Assembly: GCF_900109205.1 (NCBI RefSeq)
Contig: NZ_FNZB01000001.1
Span: 1,860,001 to 1,924,000 of the forward strand
Reading direction: 5' to 3'
Length of the DNA: 64,000 nt
Source: Sphingomonas sp. OV641
Lineage (GTDB): Bacteria > Pseudomonadota > Alphaproteobacteria > Sphingomonadales > Sphingomonadaceae
Numbering within the stretch: position 1 is the first letter of the stretch; each line of letters starts with the position of its first letter. Both the position numbers and the translations under genes were made by a program. Below the pieces are notes generated by a model. It had not been told where the DNA came from. It worked only from the letters and a program-made list of their open reading frames with translations, and did not search any database. Of the stretch, positions 15,133 to 23,958 are shown one piece after another.

Positions 15133-17517
15133 TCAAGCGGCGCGGGAAACAAGAGCCGAGACGTTAGGTTCGTCGCTAAACACGGCCTGGACTAGCGCTT
15201 CTTTGCCAATCGGCTTGGTGATGAAGCGAGACACGCCTGCTTCGGCCAGCCGCGTCTGTTCAAGCGGCTCCAGACGCGGCCCGAGCAACGCGATCCGTGC
15301 GTCCGGCGCTGCCTCAGTCAGCGCACGCACAGCCGCCACCATGTCATCGCTCGCGCGCAGGGTCTGATCATCCAGAAGCAGCGTTGCGGGCTGCTGGGCT
15401 TGCAGCGCGTCCCGGGCCTCATCGGCAGTGGCGGCGAAGGTCACTGCCCCGCCTACGGGCGACAACAACGCCTTGAACATGGCCCGCGTGATCGGATTGC
15501 GATCCAGAACCAGCACGCCTGCGCCCGACACCGCTTCCGCTTCATCCGCGATGGCCGGTTCATAGGGCAGGTCAAGCACGAACGTTGCGCCATCACCCTC
15601 TGCGCTGACAACCGTCACGTCTCCGCCCATCGCGCGGGAGAGATTGCGGCAGATCGACAGGCCGAGCCCGGTGCCGCCGAACTGGCGAGTCGTTCCGGCA
15701 TCCGCCTGACGAAACGCCTCGAAGATAATCTCGTGCTTGTCCGGCGCGATCCCGATGCCCGTATCTGCGACAACCAACCGCCACCGATCGTCCACAATGC
15801 TGGCAGATACGCTGACATGACCGCTCGCGGTGAACTTCACCGCATTGGAGAGCAGGTTGAAAACGATCTGCCTGAGGCGCGTGGCATCTGCCATCGCGCA
15901 AGCCGGCGCGTTTGCCAGATCAAGGGAGAAGCCGATCCCCTTGGCACGTGCCTGATCCTCCCAAATCCGCGCTGCGTCCAATATCGTGCGCTTGATGTCG
16001 GTCGGCGCTTCCTCGATCGTCATCCGTCCGGTTTCGATCTTCGCCACATCCAGAATGTCATCGACCAAAGCGCGCATCGTCATGCCCGCACCATGAACGA
16101 CGGACAGTCGATCGCGGGTCGGCAGGTCGGTTTCCGGATCAGCGAGCATCACCTGCGTCATGCCAAGGATGCCATTCAGCGGCGTGCGAATCTCATGACT
16201 GGTGGTTGCCAGAAACTCGGTCTTTGCTGCCAAAGCCTTGCCCAGCGCCGTGTTGGTGCGCGCCAAGGCGTTGCGGCTCCGCCGGATCGTGACGATGCCA
16301 ATCACGAGCATGGCGATGATGAGCAACGTGCCCAGAAACAGCCATTGCTGAGTGCGGGCGCGGGACCGCTCCAGCTCAACCGTCTTTTGCAGATCGGCCG
16401 CCTTCAGTTGCGCAATGCGCAGATCCTGATTGGCAAAGTCGAACTGCGCGTTGGCGATGGCTGCGCTGTTGGACCGGGCGGTCGCCGTTGCCTGATCGTC
16501 CAGCCGCTTCAGCGCCGCGAGATGCTGAACCGCAAGGTCACTGCGGCCAAGCTTGGCATATATCTCATAAGCAACCTCGTGCGACGAGCGATCCGGTGGC
16601 AAAGTGTTCTCTAGATCCTTGCCGCTGAACCGTTCGGCGATCAGGCGCTCGGCCCTGTCGATGTTCCCACGTTCAAAGGCCGACTGGGCTGCAAGTGTGA
16701 TAAAGCCGTCGCGATGCGCCGCCGCCTCCGGCTTGCTGGATAGGGCAAGCCCCTCGGCTATCGTCCGATCCGCGGCCGCCAGATCGCCCTTGGCGAGTAG
16801 AACCTCCGAGATATTGATCAGAACCTGGGCCTGCAGTGCCGGGCTCTTCATGTCCCGCGCAAAGACCAGTGCCTTGCGCAGTTCGGATTCGGCGCGGCTA
16901 AGGCGATTAAGCTCTCGCAGCGCCATACCACGGCCGTTGTGGATCGCGAGCGACAGGCCCGGATCGGCGCGGTAGGCGGCCATCGCCTCGTCGTAGTAGC
17001 GGAGCGCTCCCTCATAGTCGTTGCCAGTGGCATGGACCAAGGCGATCATTATCAGAGATTTGGCGCGACTCCTTGTGTCGCCAAGGTCTCGAAAATAATC
17101 ATGAGCGCGGCGAAGGTCGGAAAGTGCGCGACCGATCTGCCCGGTCGCGTAAAGCACTCCTCCCTCTGAAAGCAGAATATCCGCATGCAGTTGGGTTCCG
17201 GGTGCGATTTTTTCCGCTGTGCGACGGGCACTCGACAGTGCCTCGGCCGCTCGCTGCGGTTCCATGACGCGGCTGTGCGCCTCCCCCATCAGCCATAGCG
17301 CGGTTGCTTCCATTTGAAGCGAGCGTGCGCGGCGCGCGTACCCCAGTGCAGATCGAGCCTCCGCGACAGCAGCTGCTGGGTCGGTCAACATGCGCGCCTT
17401 CACTGCGGCCGCAAGAGCCTCGAACCTTGGATCATTGATCCGGGAGGCAGGCGCTGCTGCAGCGAGAACCAGCGGCACCGCGATAAGAAGCAGGCAACTC
17501 CGCCAGATAGTGATCAC
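15133..17517 (-). CDS. Hybrid sensor histidine kinase with a periplasmic TPR sensor and C-terminal receiver
   Basis: A 794-residue protein. After a signal or anchor segment (CLLLIAVPLVLAAAAPA) come about 350 residues of tetratricopeptide-like helices (for example AVAEARSALGYARRARSLQM, ALRYYDEAMAAYRADPG). A transmembrane helix (WLFLGTLLIIAMLVIGIVTI) follows near residue 400. Then comes HisKA with the H-box ATTSHEIRTPLNGILGM, HATPase_c with the N-box RLRQIVFNLLSNAVKFT and the G-boxes DTGIGIAPDK and GTGLGLSI, and a receiver (LLLDDQTLRASDD, then FITKPIGKEAL). The GTG start at 17517 overlaps the stop of the upstream EAL gene in a GTGA, implying translational coupling. The signal sensed by the TPR domain is unknown. 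Confidence 0.88.
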   Translation of the reverse strand: MITIWRSCLLLIAVPLVLAAAAPASRINDPRFEALAAAVKARMLTDPAAAVAEARSALGYARRARSLQMEATALWLMGEAHSRVMEPQRAAEALSSARRTAEKIAPGTQLHADILLSEGGVLYATGQIGRALSDLRRAHDYFRDLGDTRSRAKSLIMIALVHATGNDYEGALRYYDEAMAAYRADPGLSLAIHNGRGMALRELNRLSRAESELRKALVFARDMKSPALQAQVLINISEVLLAKGDLAAADRTIAEGLALSSKPEAAAHRDGFITLAAQSAFERGNIDRAERLIAERFSGKDLENTLPPDRSSHEVAYEIYAKLGRSDLAVQHLAALKRLDDQATATARSNSAAIANAQFDFANQDLRIAQLKAADLQKTVELERSRARTQQWLFLGTLLIIAMLVIGIVTIRRSRNALARTNTALGKALAAKTEFLATTSHEIRTPLNGILGMTQVMLADPETDLPTRDRLSVVHGAGMTMRALVDDILDVAKIETGRMTIEEAPTDIKRTILDAARIWEDQARAKGIGFSLDLANAPACAMADATRLRQIVFNLLSNAVKFTASGHVSVSASIVDDRWRLVVADTGIGIAPDKHEIIFEAFRQADAGTTRQFGGTGLGLSICRNLSRAMGGDVTVVSAEGDGATFVLDLPYEPAIADEAEAVSGAGVLVLDRNPITRAMFKALLSPVGGAVTFAATADEARDALQAQQPATLLLDDQTLRASDDMVAAVRALTEAAPDARIALLGPRLEPLEQTRLAEAGVSRFITKPIGKEALVQAVFSDEPNVSALVSRAA

Positions 17518-18836
17518 CCGCGCTTCCAAGCGGTAGCCAAGGTGTTGAAGGTCGCGCGACTGTCTTGCGACACGAAGTGATGCCGATCTTCATCCAGGAA
17601 GGAGGTAAGCGCCTCCAGCGAGATCGGGCGACTGATCAGAAAGCCTTGAACCATATCGCATCCCATGACGGTCAAGAGCGCAAGCGCCGCATGAGTTTCT
17701 ACGCCTTCCGCCACCACCTCCATCTCGAGTGCATGCGCGAGATCGATCGTGGAGCGTACGATTAGCGGGTCGCGGTTCGAGCTCGTCAACTGGGTGACGA
17801 ACAGCTTGTCGATCTTCAGCTCACGGGCGGGCAGTTGCTTCAGATAGGCCAGACTTGAGAGACCGGCGCCGTAATCGTCGATCGCGATGACGATCCCGAT
17901 ATCGGCAAATCGCTGAAGGTTGGCGATGGCCGAAGCAGGATCACGGATGACCGACGTTTCGGTGACCTCAAAGCCAAGCTTCGCATCCGCCTCGGCAACC
18001 ATGTGACACGCGGCGTCCACAAATGCCTGATCGCCGAGCAACTGGCCCGAAATGTTGATGAAGATGCGCAAATCGTGTCCGGCGGCAAGCAGTCGACGCT
18101 GGTCCTTGATCGCGCGCTCGATGGTCCAGATCGTGAGCTGATCGATGAGACCGCCATCTTCCGCGACGCCGATGAAGTCCCCCGGCAGGATCAGCCCGCG
18201 CGACGGATGCTGCCACCGCACCAACGCCTCAGCGCTGCCGATCTCCTGCCGCCGCACGTGGATCTTTGGCTGATAGGCAAGGAACAACTGGTCCTCGGCG
18301 ATGGCGAGTTTCAGTTCTCGGGAGAGCGACCTGCTTTCGCGCGCGTCAAGCCCCGCCACATCATGTCGGACGGGCATGTGCGCCGCGCGCGCCTCGGCAA
18401 GTGCGGCCTCGGCCTCCTCGACTAGACGCACTTCATCGAGATGCGCCGCAGGTCCTGCCGCTGCCCCGAAACAGATCTCGAGCGCGTAGATCTCCCCATC
18501 CAGAACGAACTGCTCCTCGCAAGCGCCCCGAAGCAGGTCCAGCGTCTGGTCAAGTTCACCCGCGTCCGCCCCTTCGAACGCAAGCTCCAAGGTGGTTCGG
18601 CCAACCACCGTCAACCGCACGTCCGGCGCCGCTTGGGACAGTCGGGACGAGACGTCGGCGACTAGCAGGTCGCTACGTGCGCAACCCAGATAACGGCGAA
18701 CCGCGGCGAAGTTCGCGATTTCCGCCAGGATAAGGAATCGCCAGGCCGGCCGCTGCGCCACTGCGGCGGATAAGCTCGTCAGCGAGCCGCGCCGCACGAC
18801 GGGAGCCTTCACGGGATTGATGCCGGAACCGACCAT
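17514..18836 (-). CDS. EAL-domain protein with a degenerate GGDEF-like N-terminus
   Basis: About 440 residues. The C-terminal 250 are an EAL phosphodiesterase domain with visible metal and substrate motifs: AEALVRWQHPSRG, FINISG, FEVTETSV, IDDYGAGLSSLAYLK, LKIDKLFV, VVAEGVET and VQGFLISRPI. The main catalytic residues are present, so it is probably an active c-di-GMP phosphodiesterase. The N-terminal part (WRFLILAEIANFAAVRRYLG to ICFGAAAGPAAHLD) has the GGDEF fold pattern but no GGDEF motif, so it is a degenerate, perhaps regulatory domain. It heads an operon with the kinase and receiver downstream. The start is uncertain: ATG 18836 is used; TTG 18890 is in frame. Confidence 0.85.
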   Translation of the reverse strand: MVGSGINPVKAPVVRRGSLTSLSAAVAQRPAWRFLILAEIANFAAVRRYLGCARSDLLVADVSSRLSQAAPDVRLTVVGRTTLELAFEGADAGELDQTLDLLRGACEEQFVLDGEIYALEICFGAAAGPAAHLDEVRLVEEAEAALAEARAAHMPVRHDVAGLDARESRSLSRELKLAIAEDQLFLAYQPKIHVRRQEIGSAEALVRWQHPSRGLILPGDFIGVAEDGGLIDQLTIWTIERAIKDQRRLLAAGHDLRIFINISGQLLGDQAFVDAACHMVAEADAKLGFEVTETSVIRDPASAIANLQRFADIGIVIAIDDYGAGLSSLAYLKQLPARELKIDKLFVTQLTSSNRDPLIVRSTIDLAHALEMEVVAEGVETHAALALLTVMGCDMVQGFLISRPISLEALTSFLDEDRHHFVSQDSRATFNTLATAWKRG

Positions 18837-18938
18837 ATTGGTTCGAATACTAGGCAGGTTTGAAGATACCCTTAATTCACCGTTCGGCAATGCGGCAGCA
18901 GTGCTTCCCTTAATAAACTCTCTTGAAAGTTGGTAAAG

Positions 18939-18963
18939 GGAACGTTAACTACAAACCCGCGTC
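18939..18963 (+). promoter_or_regulatory. EcfG-like promoter upstream of a candidate small ORF
   Basis: GGAAC (18939-18943) is followed after 16 nt by CGTC (18960-18963), one mismatch from the EcfG -10 CGTT. It lies about 30 nt upstream of ATG 18993, in the divergent region with the EAL gene. Confidence 0.45.
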
Positions 18964-18992
18964 CGGTGGACGTGAAAACTAGGGAGTTCAAG

Positions 18993-19049
18993 ATGCTCGC
19001 TTTCATTCTCGCCCTGATCTACGGCGGTTCGGACATTAAGCCCTGGTAA
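18993..19049 (+). CDS. Candidate 18-residue small ORF
   Basis: An ATG at 18993 preceded by AGGGAG (spacing about 7 nt) opens an 18-residue frame, MLAFILALIYGGSDIKPW, ending in TAA. The first 11 residues form a short hydrophobic helix; the tail is polar and ends in Pro-Trp. It has a good ribosome-binding site and an EcfG-like promoter upstream. No family is recognised. It could be a small membrane peptide made under stress, a leader, or chance. It sits in a 420-nt gap with no other gene. Confidence 0.45.
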   Translation: MLAFILALIYGGSDIKPW

Positions 19050-19177
19050 AGGGTGCCGACCACCCAAAGAGCGCGGACAAGGCTGCGGCTAGGCGGCGTT
19101 TTTCCGAGCAACACGGGTGGGTTCGCCGAGTAAATCAGTTAAAAGTTCAACGTTGCTGCCGCGCAGCTACCGAGAAC

Positions 19178-19215
19178 AGAAAACCCCCGCTCCAGATGCT
19201 GGACGGGGGTTTTCT
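19178..19215. terminator. Bidirectional-looking terminator after ald
   Basis: AGAAAACCCCC (19178-19188) pairs with GGGGGTTTTCT (19205-19215), and TCCAG (19191-19195) with CTGGA (19199-19203), around the loop ATG. A small internal loop separates the two stem parts. T-runs lie in the arm on both strands. It lies 42 nt after the ald stop codon on the minus strand. Confidence 0.8.
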
Positions 19216-19256
19216 TTCGAGCCTTACAGCCGGCCAAGCTCGGAAGAGCAGATGAA

Positions 19257-20336
19257 TCAGGCCAAGCTGCGCGCCACCGCTTCATTGACGATCTTTCCAG
19301 CGCGCACGTTAAGACCAGCACCCAGACCCGGATCTTCTTCGCACGCAGCGATGCCTTTATCGGCAAGCGCCAGACCATAAGGCAACGTCGCGTTGTTCAA
19401 GGCATGACTGGATGTCAGCGGCACAGCACCTGGCATGTTCGCCACACAATAGTGAATTACGCCGTCCACTTCATACGTGGGACTGGCGTGTGTGGTGGCA
19501 TGACTGGTTTCAAAGCAACCACCCTGATCGATGGCGACATCGACCAGCACCGCCCGCTGCTTCATACTGCTCAGCATGTCACGCGTAACAAGTTTCGGAG
19601 CGGATGCCCCGGGGATCAGCACCGCCCCGATCACCGCATCGGCTTGCGCGATCTCCTGCTCGATCGCCTCTAACGTCGAAAAGCGAGTCCGGATTCGCCC
19701 CTGAAACAATTCGTCCAGTTCCCGCAGGCGGGGCAGCGACCGATCGATCACCGTTACGCTTGCGCCCAGCCCCACCGCCATTCGCGCCGCATGGGTTCCG
19801 ACCACTCCGCCGCCAAGCACGACGACTTCGGCCGGCGACACGCCCGGTACGCCGCCGAGCAGAACGCCGCGCCCGCCATTAGGGGCCATCAGCGCCGATC
19901 CAGCTGCCTCAATCGCCAAGCGGCCCGCAACTTCGCTCATCGGCGCGAGCAGCGGCAGCCCACCGCCGCGATCGGTCACCGTTTCATAAGCCACGGCGGT
20001 GACGCCTGAGGCCATCAGGCCTTTGGCCTGCTCCGGATCGGGCGCCAGGTGCAGATAGGTGAAGAGGATCTGATCCTCCCGAAGCTGGATCCACTCGCTT
20101 GGCTGCGGCTCCTTTACCTTCACGATCATCTGTGCGGTCGCGAAGACCTCCTGCGCCGTCGGTACGATGGTGGCGCCGGCCTGCTTATAAACCGAATCGT
20201 CCGCCGCAATGCCGGCGCCCGCTCCCGTCTCGACCAGCACCTGATGGCCACGGGCCACATATTCGCGAACGGCGCCTGGAGTAAGCCCGACTCGATATTC
20301 GTGATCCTTGATTTCCTTCGGCACGCCGACGCGCAT
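19257..20336 (-). CDS. ald: Alanine dehydrogenase
   Basis: A 359-residue protein starting MRVGVPKEIKDHEYRVGLTP, the standard N-terminus of NAD-dependent alanine dehydrogenase. Key segments are IVKVKEPQPSEW (substrate-binding lysine region), FTYLHLAPDPEQ (catalytic His region), the dinucleotide fold VVVLGGGVVGTHAARMAVGL and DVAIDQGGCFETSHATTH. It converts L-alanine to pyruvate and ammonia reversibly. The ATG at 20336 has GGAG 7 nt upstream; in-frame sequence to 20417 is not part of the conserved protein. The terminator at 19178-19215 follows it. Confidence 0.95.
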   Translation of the reverse strand: MRVGVPKEIKDHEYRVGLTPGAVREYVARGHQVLVETGAGAGIAADDSVYKQAGATIVPTAQEVFATAQMIVKVKEPQPSEWIQLREDQILFTYLHLAPDPEQAKGLMASGVTAVAYETVTDRGGGLPLLAPMSEVAGRLAIEAAGSALMAPNGGRGVLLGGVPGVSPAEVVVLGGGVVGTHAARMAVGLGASVTVIDRSLPRLRELDELFQGRIRTRFSTLEAIEQEIAQADAVIGAVLIPGASAPKLVTRDMLSSMKQRAVLVDVAIDQGGCFETSHATTHASPTYEVDGVIHYCVANMPGAVPLTSSHALNNATLPYGLALADKGIAACEEDPGLGAGLNVRAGKIVNEAVARSLA

Positions 20337-20461
20337 GCGGATCTCCTTGTCATAAATCAGACCATCAAAAGGTAAGACGGGCCACAACGCCAACGGGGGA
20401 AGCTGCCGTTCCGGCAACCTCCCCCGCGTGGTTCATCTACCGTGAACCGCCAGCCCCGACC

Positions 20462-20481
20462 GCGGCTGCTTCAGCAGCCGC
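20462..20481. terminator. 8-bp hairpin downstream of the csbD-like gene
   Basis: GCGGCTGC (20462-20469) and GCAGCCGC (20474-20481) close a TTCA loop, 23 nt past the csbD-like stop codon on the minus strand. There is no T-tract. Confidence 0.45.
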
Positions 20482-20503
20482 CTCAGGCCCAGCCACAAAC
20501 GCC

Positions 20504-20704
20504 TTAGATGTCGTCGCCAAGCGCGCCCTTGACCTTGCCCATGAACTGCTGGCCCTTGCCCTTCATCTCCTGGCCGGCGCCTTCCGCTTCCAGGCGATCG
20601 TCGGCTGCCGTGCGGGTGGCCGGATCCTTATCCGCCATCGCCTGCTTGGTCTTGCCGACAGCCTCGTTCACATTGCCCTTAATCTTGTCGACCAACTCAC
20701 CCAT
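20504..20704 (-). CDS. CsbD-family stress protein
   Basis: A 66-residue hydrophilic protein, MGELVDKIKGNVNEAVGKTK, then GAGQEMKGKGQQFMGKVKGA. This is the CsbD repeat pattern (VDKIKGxxNEAVGKxK). CsbD proteins are small, abundant general-stress proteins of unknown mechanism. The ATG at 20704 has GGAGG 6 nt upstream. An EcfG-type promoter lies at 20730-20754, which agrees with general stress control. The role is inferred from the family only. Confidence 0.9.
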   Translation of the reverse strand: MGELVDKIKGNVNEAVGKTKQAMADKDPATRTAADDRLEAEGAGQEMKGKGQQFMGKVKGALGDDI

Positions 20705-20729
20705 GATGTCCTCCGTTTTACCCTGAAGG

Positions 20730-20754
20730 AACGGGGTGGCGCACGCGATGTTCC
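20730..20754 (-). promoter_or_regulatory. EcfG-type promoter for the csbD-like gene
   Basis: On the minus strand GGAAC (20750-20754) is followed by exactly 16 nt and CGTT (20730-20733), the alphaproteobacterial general-stress consensus. The gene's ATG is at 20704, giving a leader of roughly 20 nt. Confidence 0.7.
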
Positions 20755-20755
20755 C

Positions 20756-21640
20756 TCACGCCCGGGGATGGGCGGCGCGATAGACGTCCAGTAAATGTGC
20801 CGCATCCACGGCAGTGTAGATCTGCGTCGATCCAAGGCTTGCGTGGCCGAGCAGTTCCTGAAGTGAGCGCAGGTCGGCGCCCCTTCCCAGGAGATGGGTG
20901 GCAAAGGAATGCCGCAGAGCGTGCGGCGTGGTGCGATCCGAAAGGCCAAGGTTCGCCCGTGCAGCCCGCACCGCGGCGCGCACCACGCCGGGCGACAATG
21001 GCCCGCCGCGAACGCCGCGAAAAAGTGGCGCGTGACGTTCGATCGGCCATGGCGCGGTCGCCGCATAAGTCTCAAGCGCTTCGCGGACCTGGGGCAGCAG
21101 CGGCACGATCCGGACCTTGCCGCGCTTGCCGGTCACGGTGATCGTCTCGCCGAGCGGCAGGGCGGCACCCGTCAGCGACAGGGCTTCGCCGATACGAAGC
21201 CCGGCACCATAGAGCAGCAGCAGCAACGCCCAGTCGCGCTTGCCCGCCCATTCAAGCCGCGCGCCATCGCTAACCTCCTCGGCAAGGGCGACGACCTCAT
21301 GCGGCGCAATCGGACGGGGCACACCCTTGCGGACGCGTGGTCCTTTCAGTCGTGGAGCACTTCCCTCGCCATTCGCCCACTCGAGGAAATCGCGCACTGC
21401 AGAAAGCTCCCGTGCGGCCGAGGCGTTGCCCAGACCATCGCCCCGCCGATGCGCCAGATATGCCCGCAGATCAGCCGGGGTCACCGTGGCCAAAACAGCA
21501 CGATCGACCGGTCCACCTGCATGGCGACACATGAACGACAGGAACCGCACGGCACTCGCGCGATAGGCGCGTACGGTGTGCTCGGATCGGCGCAGGGTGC
21601 GGGAGAGATGCGCGGCGTACAAGATGGGCAAGTCATCCAC
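20756..21640 (-). CDS. xerC: Tyrosine recombinase XerC
   Basis: A 294-residue tyrosine recombinase. The N-terminal SAM-like domain (AAHLSRTLRRSEHTVRAYRA) precedes the catalytic domain, in which all key residues are visible: Arg in YGAGLRIGEALSL, Lys in TVTGKRGKVRIVPL, HxxR in TPHALRHSFATHLL, His in ELLGHASLGS and Tyr in TQIYTAVD. It resolves chromosome dimers at dif with XerD during FtsK-driven segregation. It is divergent from priA, with only about 46 nt between the starts, a common arrangement in sphingomonads. No integrase-type context is present, so the housekeeping call is favoured. Confidence 0.92.
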   Translation of the reverse strand: MDDLPILYAAHLSRTLRRSEHTVRAYRASAVRFLSFMCRHAGGPVDRAVLATVTPADLRAYLAHRRGDGLGNASAARELSAVRDFLEWANGEGSAPRLKGPRVRKGVPRPIAPHEVVALAEEVSDGARLEWAGKRDWALLLLLYGAGLRIGEALSLTGAALPLGETITVTGKRGKVRIVPLLPQVREALETYAATAPWPIERHAPLFRGVRGGPLSPGVVRAAVRAARANLGLSDRTTPHALRHSFATHLLGRGADLRSLQELLGHASLGSTQIYTAVDAAHLLDVYRAAHPRA

Positions 21641-21686
21641 CCGCCTCTTCTATCACCGGCTTCCCTCCGAGTCGCCTGCGCCCCAT

Positions 21687-23867
21687 ATGCGTATCCGCAT
21701 GTCCCGTGCTCGCGTTCTCGTCCTCAATTCCGCGCTTGGCCCACTCGACTATCGCGTGCCCCATGGCATGTCGGTGGAGCCGGGCTCGATCGTCGTTGCG
21801 CCGCTTGGTCCACGTCAATTGATGGGCGTGGTGTGGGAGCCGGAGCGACTGCCTTCGGACGCCGAGGTCGGCGACAACCGGTTGCGCAACCTGCTGGCAG
21901 TCGCAGATGCGCCGCCACTCCGCCCAGCGCTGCGACGGCTCATCGAATGGACGGCGGACTATTATCTCGCGCCACCCGCCTCGGTTGCCCGCATGGCGCT
22001 ATCCTCGACATCCGCACTGGAAGGATCGCGTCACGTCGTCGAGTATCGCGCGACCGGGCACGTACCGGCACGCATGACGGCGCAACGCGAGCAGGCATTG
22101 GAACGGATCGGCGATCGCCAGGGTCTGATCCGCGAACTCGCTGCCATCGCTGACGTATCGGACAGCGTGATTCGCGGGCTGGTGAAAGCGGGCGCGATCG
22201 AGAGCGTCGAGGTGGACATCGACAGCCCCTATCCGCTGCCCCGCGCAGAACATGCGCCGCCGATCCTGTCTGAAGATCAACGCGCAGCCGCTGACGTACT
22301 CATCGCCGATGTCGCTGCCCGGGCCTTTCGTCCCACGCTGCTCGACGGCGTCACAGGATCCGGCAAGACCGAAGTCTATTTCGAAGCAGTGGCGGAGGCG
22401 CTTCGCCAGGATCAGCAGGTGCTGGTGCTGCTGCCGGAGATCGCGCTTACCGAACCGTTTCTCAAACGCTTTCACGACCGCTTCGGCTGCGAGCCGGTGG
22501 CCTGGCACTCGGGGCTCCGGTCGACGCAGCGGCGGCGCGCCTGGCGGGCGATCGCCAGCGGGGAAGCACGAGTGACGGTGGGCGCGCGCTCGGCGCTGTT
22601 CCTGCCTTATGCCAGGCTCGGGCTGATCGTCGTCGACGAGGCGCACGAGACCAGCTTCAAGCAGGAAGACGGCGTTCACTATCATGCCCGCGATGTCGCG
22701 GTGATGCGGGGCAAGTTCGAAAACTGCCCCGTCATTCTCGCCTCCGCCACGCCGGCGATCGAGACCCGCCAGCAGGTGACGCTCGGCAATTACAATGAGG
22801 TCAAGCTGCCCGGGCGTTTCGGCCCGGCCGAGATGCCCGCGATCGAGGCGCTCGATCTCCTCGAGCACAAGCCGGATCGCGGCCGGTGGCTGGCGCCGCC
22901 ACTCGTCGCAGCCTTGGAGGAGACCCTTGCGAGGGGTGAACAGTCGCTGCTCTTCCTCAACCGTCGCGGCTATGCGCCACTGACGCTGTGCCGGCATTGC
23001 GGTCACCGTTTTCAATGCCCGAATTGCACCGCGTGGATGGTCGAGCATCGGTTGACTCGCCGTCTCGCCTGCCACCATTGCGGGCATATCGAGCCTGTTC
23101 CGCGTGCCTGCCCGGAGTGCAGCGAGGAGGACAGCCTTGTCGCCTGCGGCCCCGGCGTGGAACGGATTGCCGATGAAGCGACCGCGCTGTTTCCCGAGGC
23201 GCGCGTCGCGGTCGTCACCTCAGATACGATCTGGTCACCGGCAAAGGCGGCGGAGTTCGTCGGCCGGATGGAAGCCGGGGCAATCGACATCGTTGTCGGG
23301 ACGCAGCTCGTAACCAAAGGCTACCATTTCCCCAACCTGACGTTGGTCGGGGTGGTGGATGCCGATCTCGGGCTGGAAGGCGGCGACCTGCGCGCGGCCG
23401 AACGAACCTTTCAACAAATTCGGCAGGTTTCCGGTCGCGCTGGCCGCGGCGAAAAGCCTGGCCGCGTGTTCATCCAAACGCACTCGCCCGGCGCACAGGT
23501 GATGCAGGCGCTCGTCACTGGCGATTCGGAAGCTTTTTATGAAGCGGAGACCGACGCCCGGCGCGATGCGGGCGCGCCGCCTTTTGGTCGATATGCAGCG
23601 CTCATCATTTCCAGTGAGGATCAGGCTGCGGCCCAGGAAACCGCTCGCCTGATCGGGCGAAGCGCGCCTGAAGTTGAAGGCATGCATGTTTATGGTCCGG
23701 CACCGGCGCCGCTGGCCATGTTGCGCGGGCGGCACCGCTTTCGCCTGTTGGTTCATGCCCGGCGCGCACTGGACGTGCAGGAGGTCATTCGCGGCTGGTT
23801 GGGTGCGATCGACTGGCCGTCTAAGGTGCGTGTCGCGGTGGACGTGGACCCCTACAGCTTTCTTTGA
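21687..23867 (+). CDS. priA: Primosomal protein N' (replication restart helicase)
   Basis: A 726-residue superfamily 2 helicase. An N-terminal DNA-binding domain (ARVLVLNSALGPLDYRVPHG) is followed by Walker A (LDGVTGSGKTEVYFEA), the DEAH box (LIVVDEAHETSFKQEDGVHY) and motif III-like ILASATPAIET. The paired zinc knuckles are CRHCGHRFQCPNC and CHHCGH...CPEC, and helicase motifs V and VI are VGTQLVTKGYHFPNL and RQVSGRAGRGEKPG. The ending VDVDPYSFL is the family's usual C-terminus. It reloads the replisome at stalled forks. The ATG at 21687 matches the conserved start. Confidence 0.96.
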   Translation: MRIRMSRARVLVLNSALGPLDYRVPHGMSVEPGSIVVAPLGPRQLMGVVWEPERLPSDAEVGDNRLRNLLAVADAPPLRPALRRLIEWTADYYLAPPASVARMALSSTSALEGSRHVVEYRATGHVPARMTAQREQALERIGDRQGLIRELAAIADVSDSVIRGLVKAGAIESVEVDIDSPYPLPRAEHAPPILSEDQRAAADVLIADVAARAFRPTLLDGVTGSGKTEVYFEAVAEALRQDQQVLVLLPEIALTEPFLKRFHDRFGCEPVAWHSGLRSTQRRRAWRAIASGEARVTVGARSALFLPYARLGLIVVDEAHETSFKQEDGVHYHARDVAVMRGKFENCPVILASATPAIETRQQVTLGNYNEVKLPGRFGPAEMPAIEALDLLEHKPDRGRWLAPPLVAALEETLARGEQSLLFLNRRGYAPLTLCRHCGHRFQCPNCTAWMVEHRLTRRLACHHCGHIEPVPRACPECSEEDSLVACGPGVERIADEATALFPEARVAVVTSDTIWSPAKAAEFVGRMEAGAIDIVVGTQLVTKGYHFPNLTLVGVVDADLGLEGGDLRAAERTFQQIRQVSGRAGRGEKPGRVFIQTHSPGAQVMQALVTGDSEAFYEAETDARRDAGAPPFGRYAALIISSEDQAAAQETARLIGRSAPEVEGMHVYGPAPAPLAMLRGRHRFRLLVHARRALDVQEVIRGWLGAIDWPSKVRVAVDVDPYSFL

Positions 23868-23958
23868 CCGTGTTAGCGCGATGGGCGCTTTCGATTGCAG
23901 CCCGTTGGTTCACCGACGCTGGACGCGGAACATCCGCACCTGTCGCAGGTGCTTCCCG

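Noticed and set aside
15400..16614. A 404-residue plus-strand frame opposite the hybrid kinase
   Set aside because: It mirrors the kinase in antisense and carries no recognisable motif or signal.
23936..23952. GCACCTG-TCG-CAGGTGC hairpin between priA and smr
   Set aside because: A 7-bp stem with no T-tract between convergent genes; possible terminator but too weak to call.
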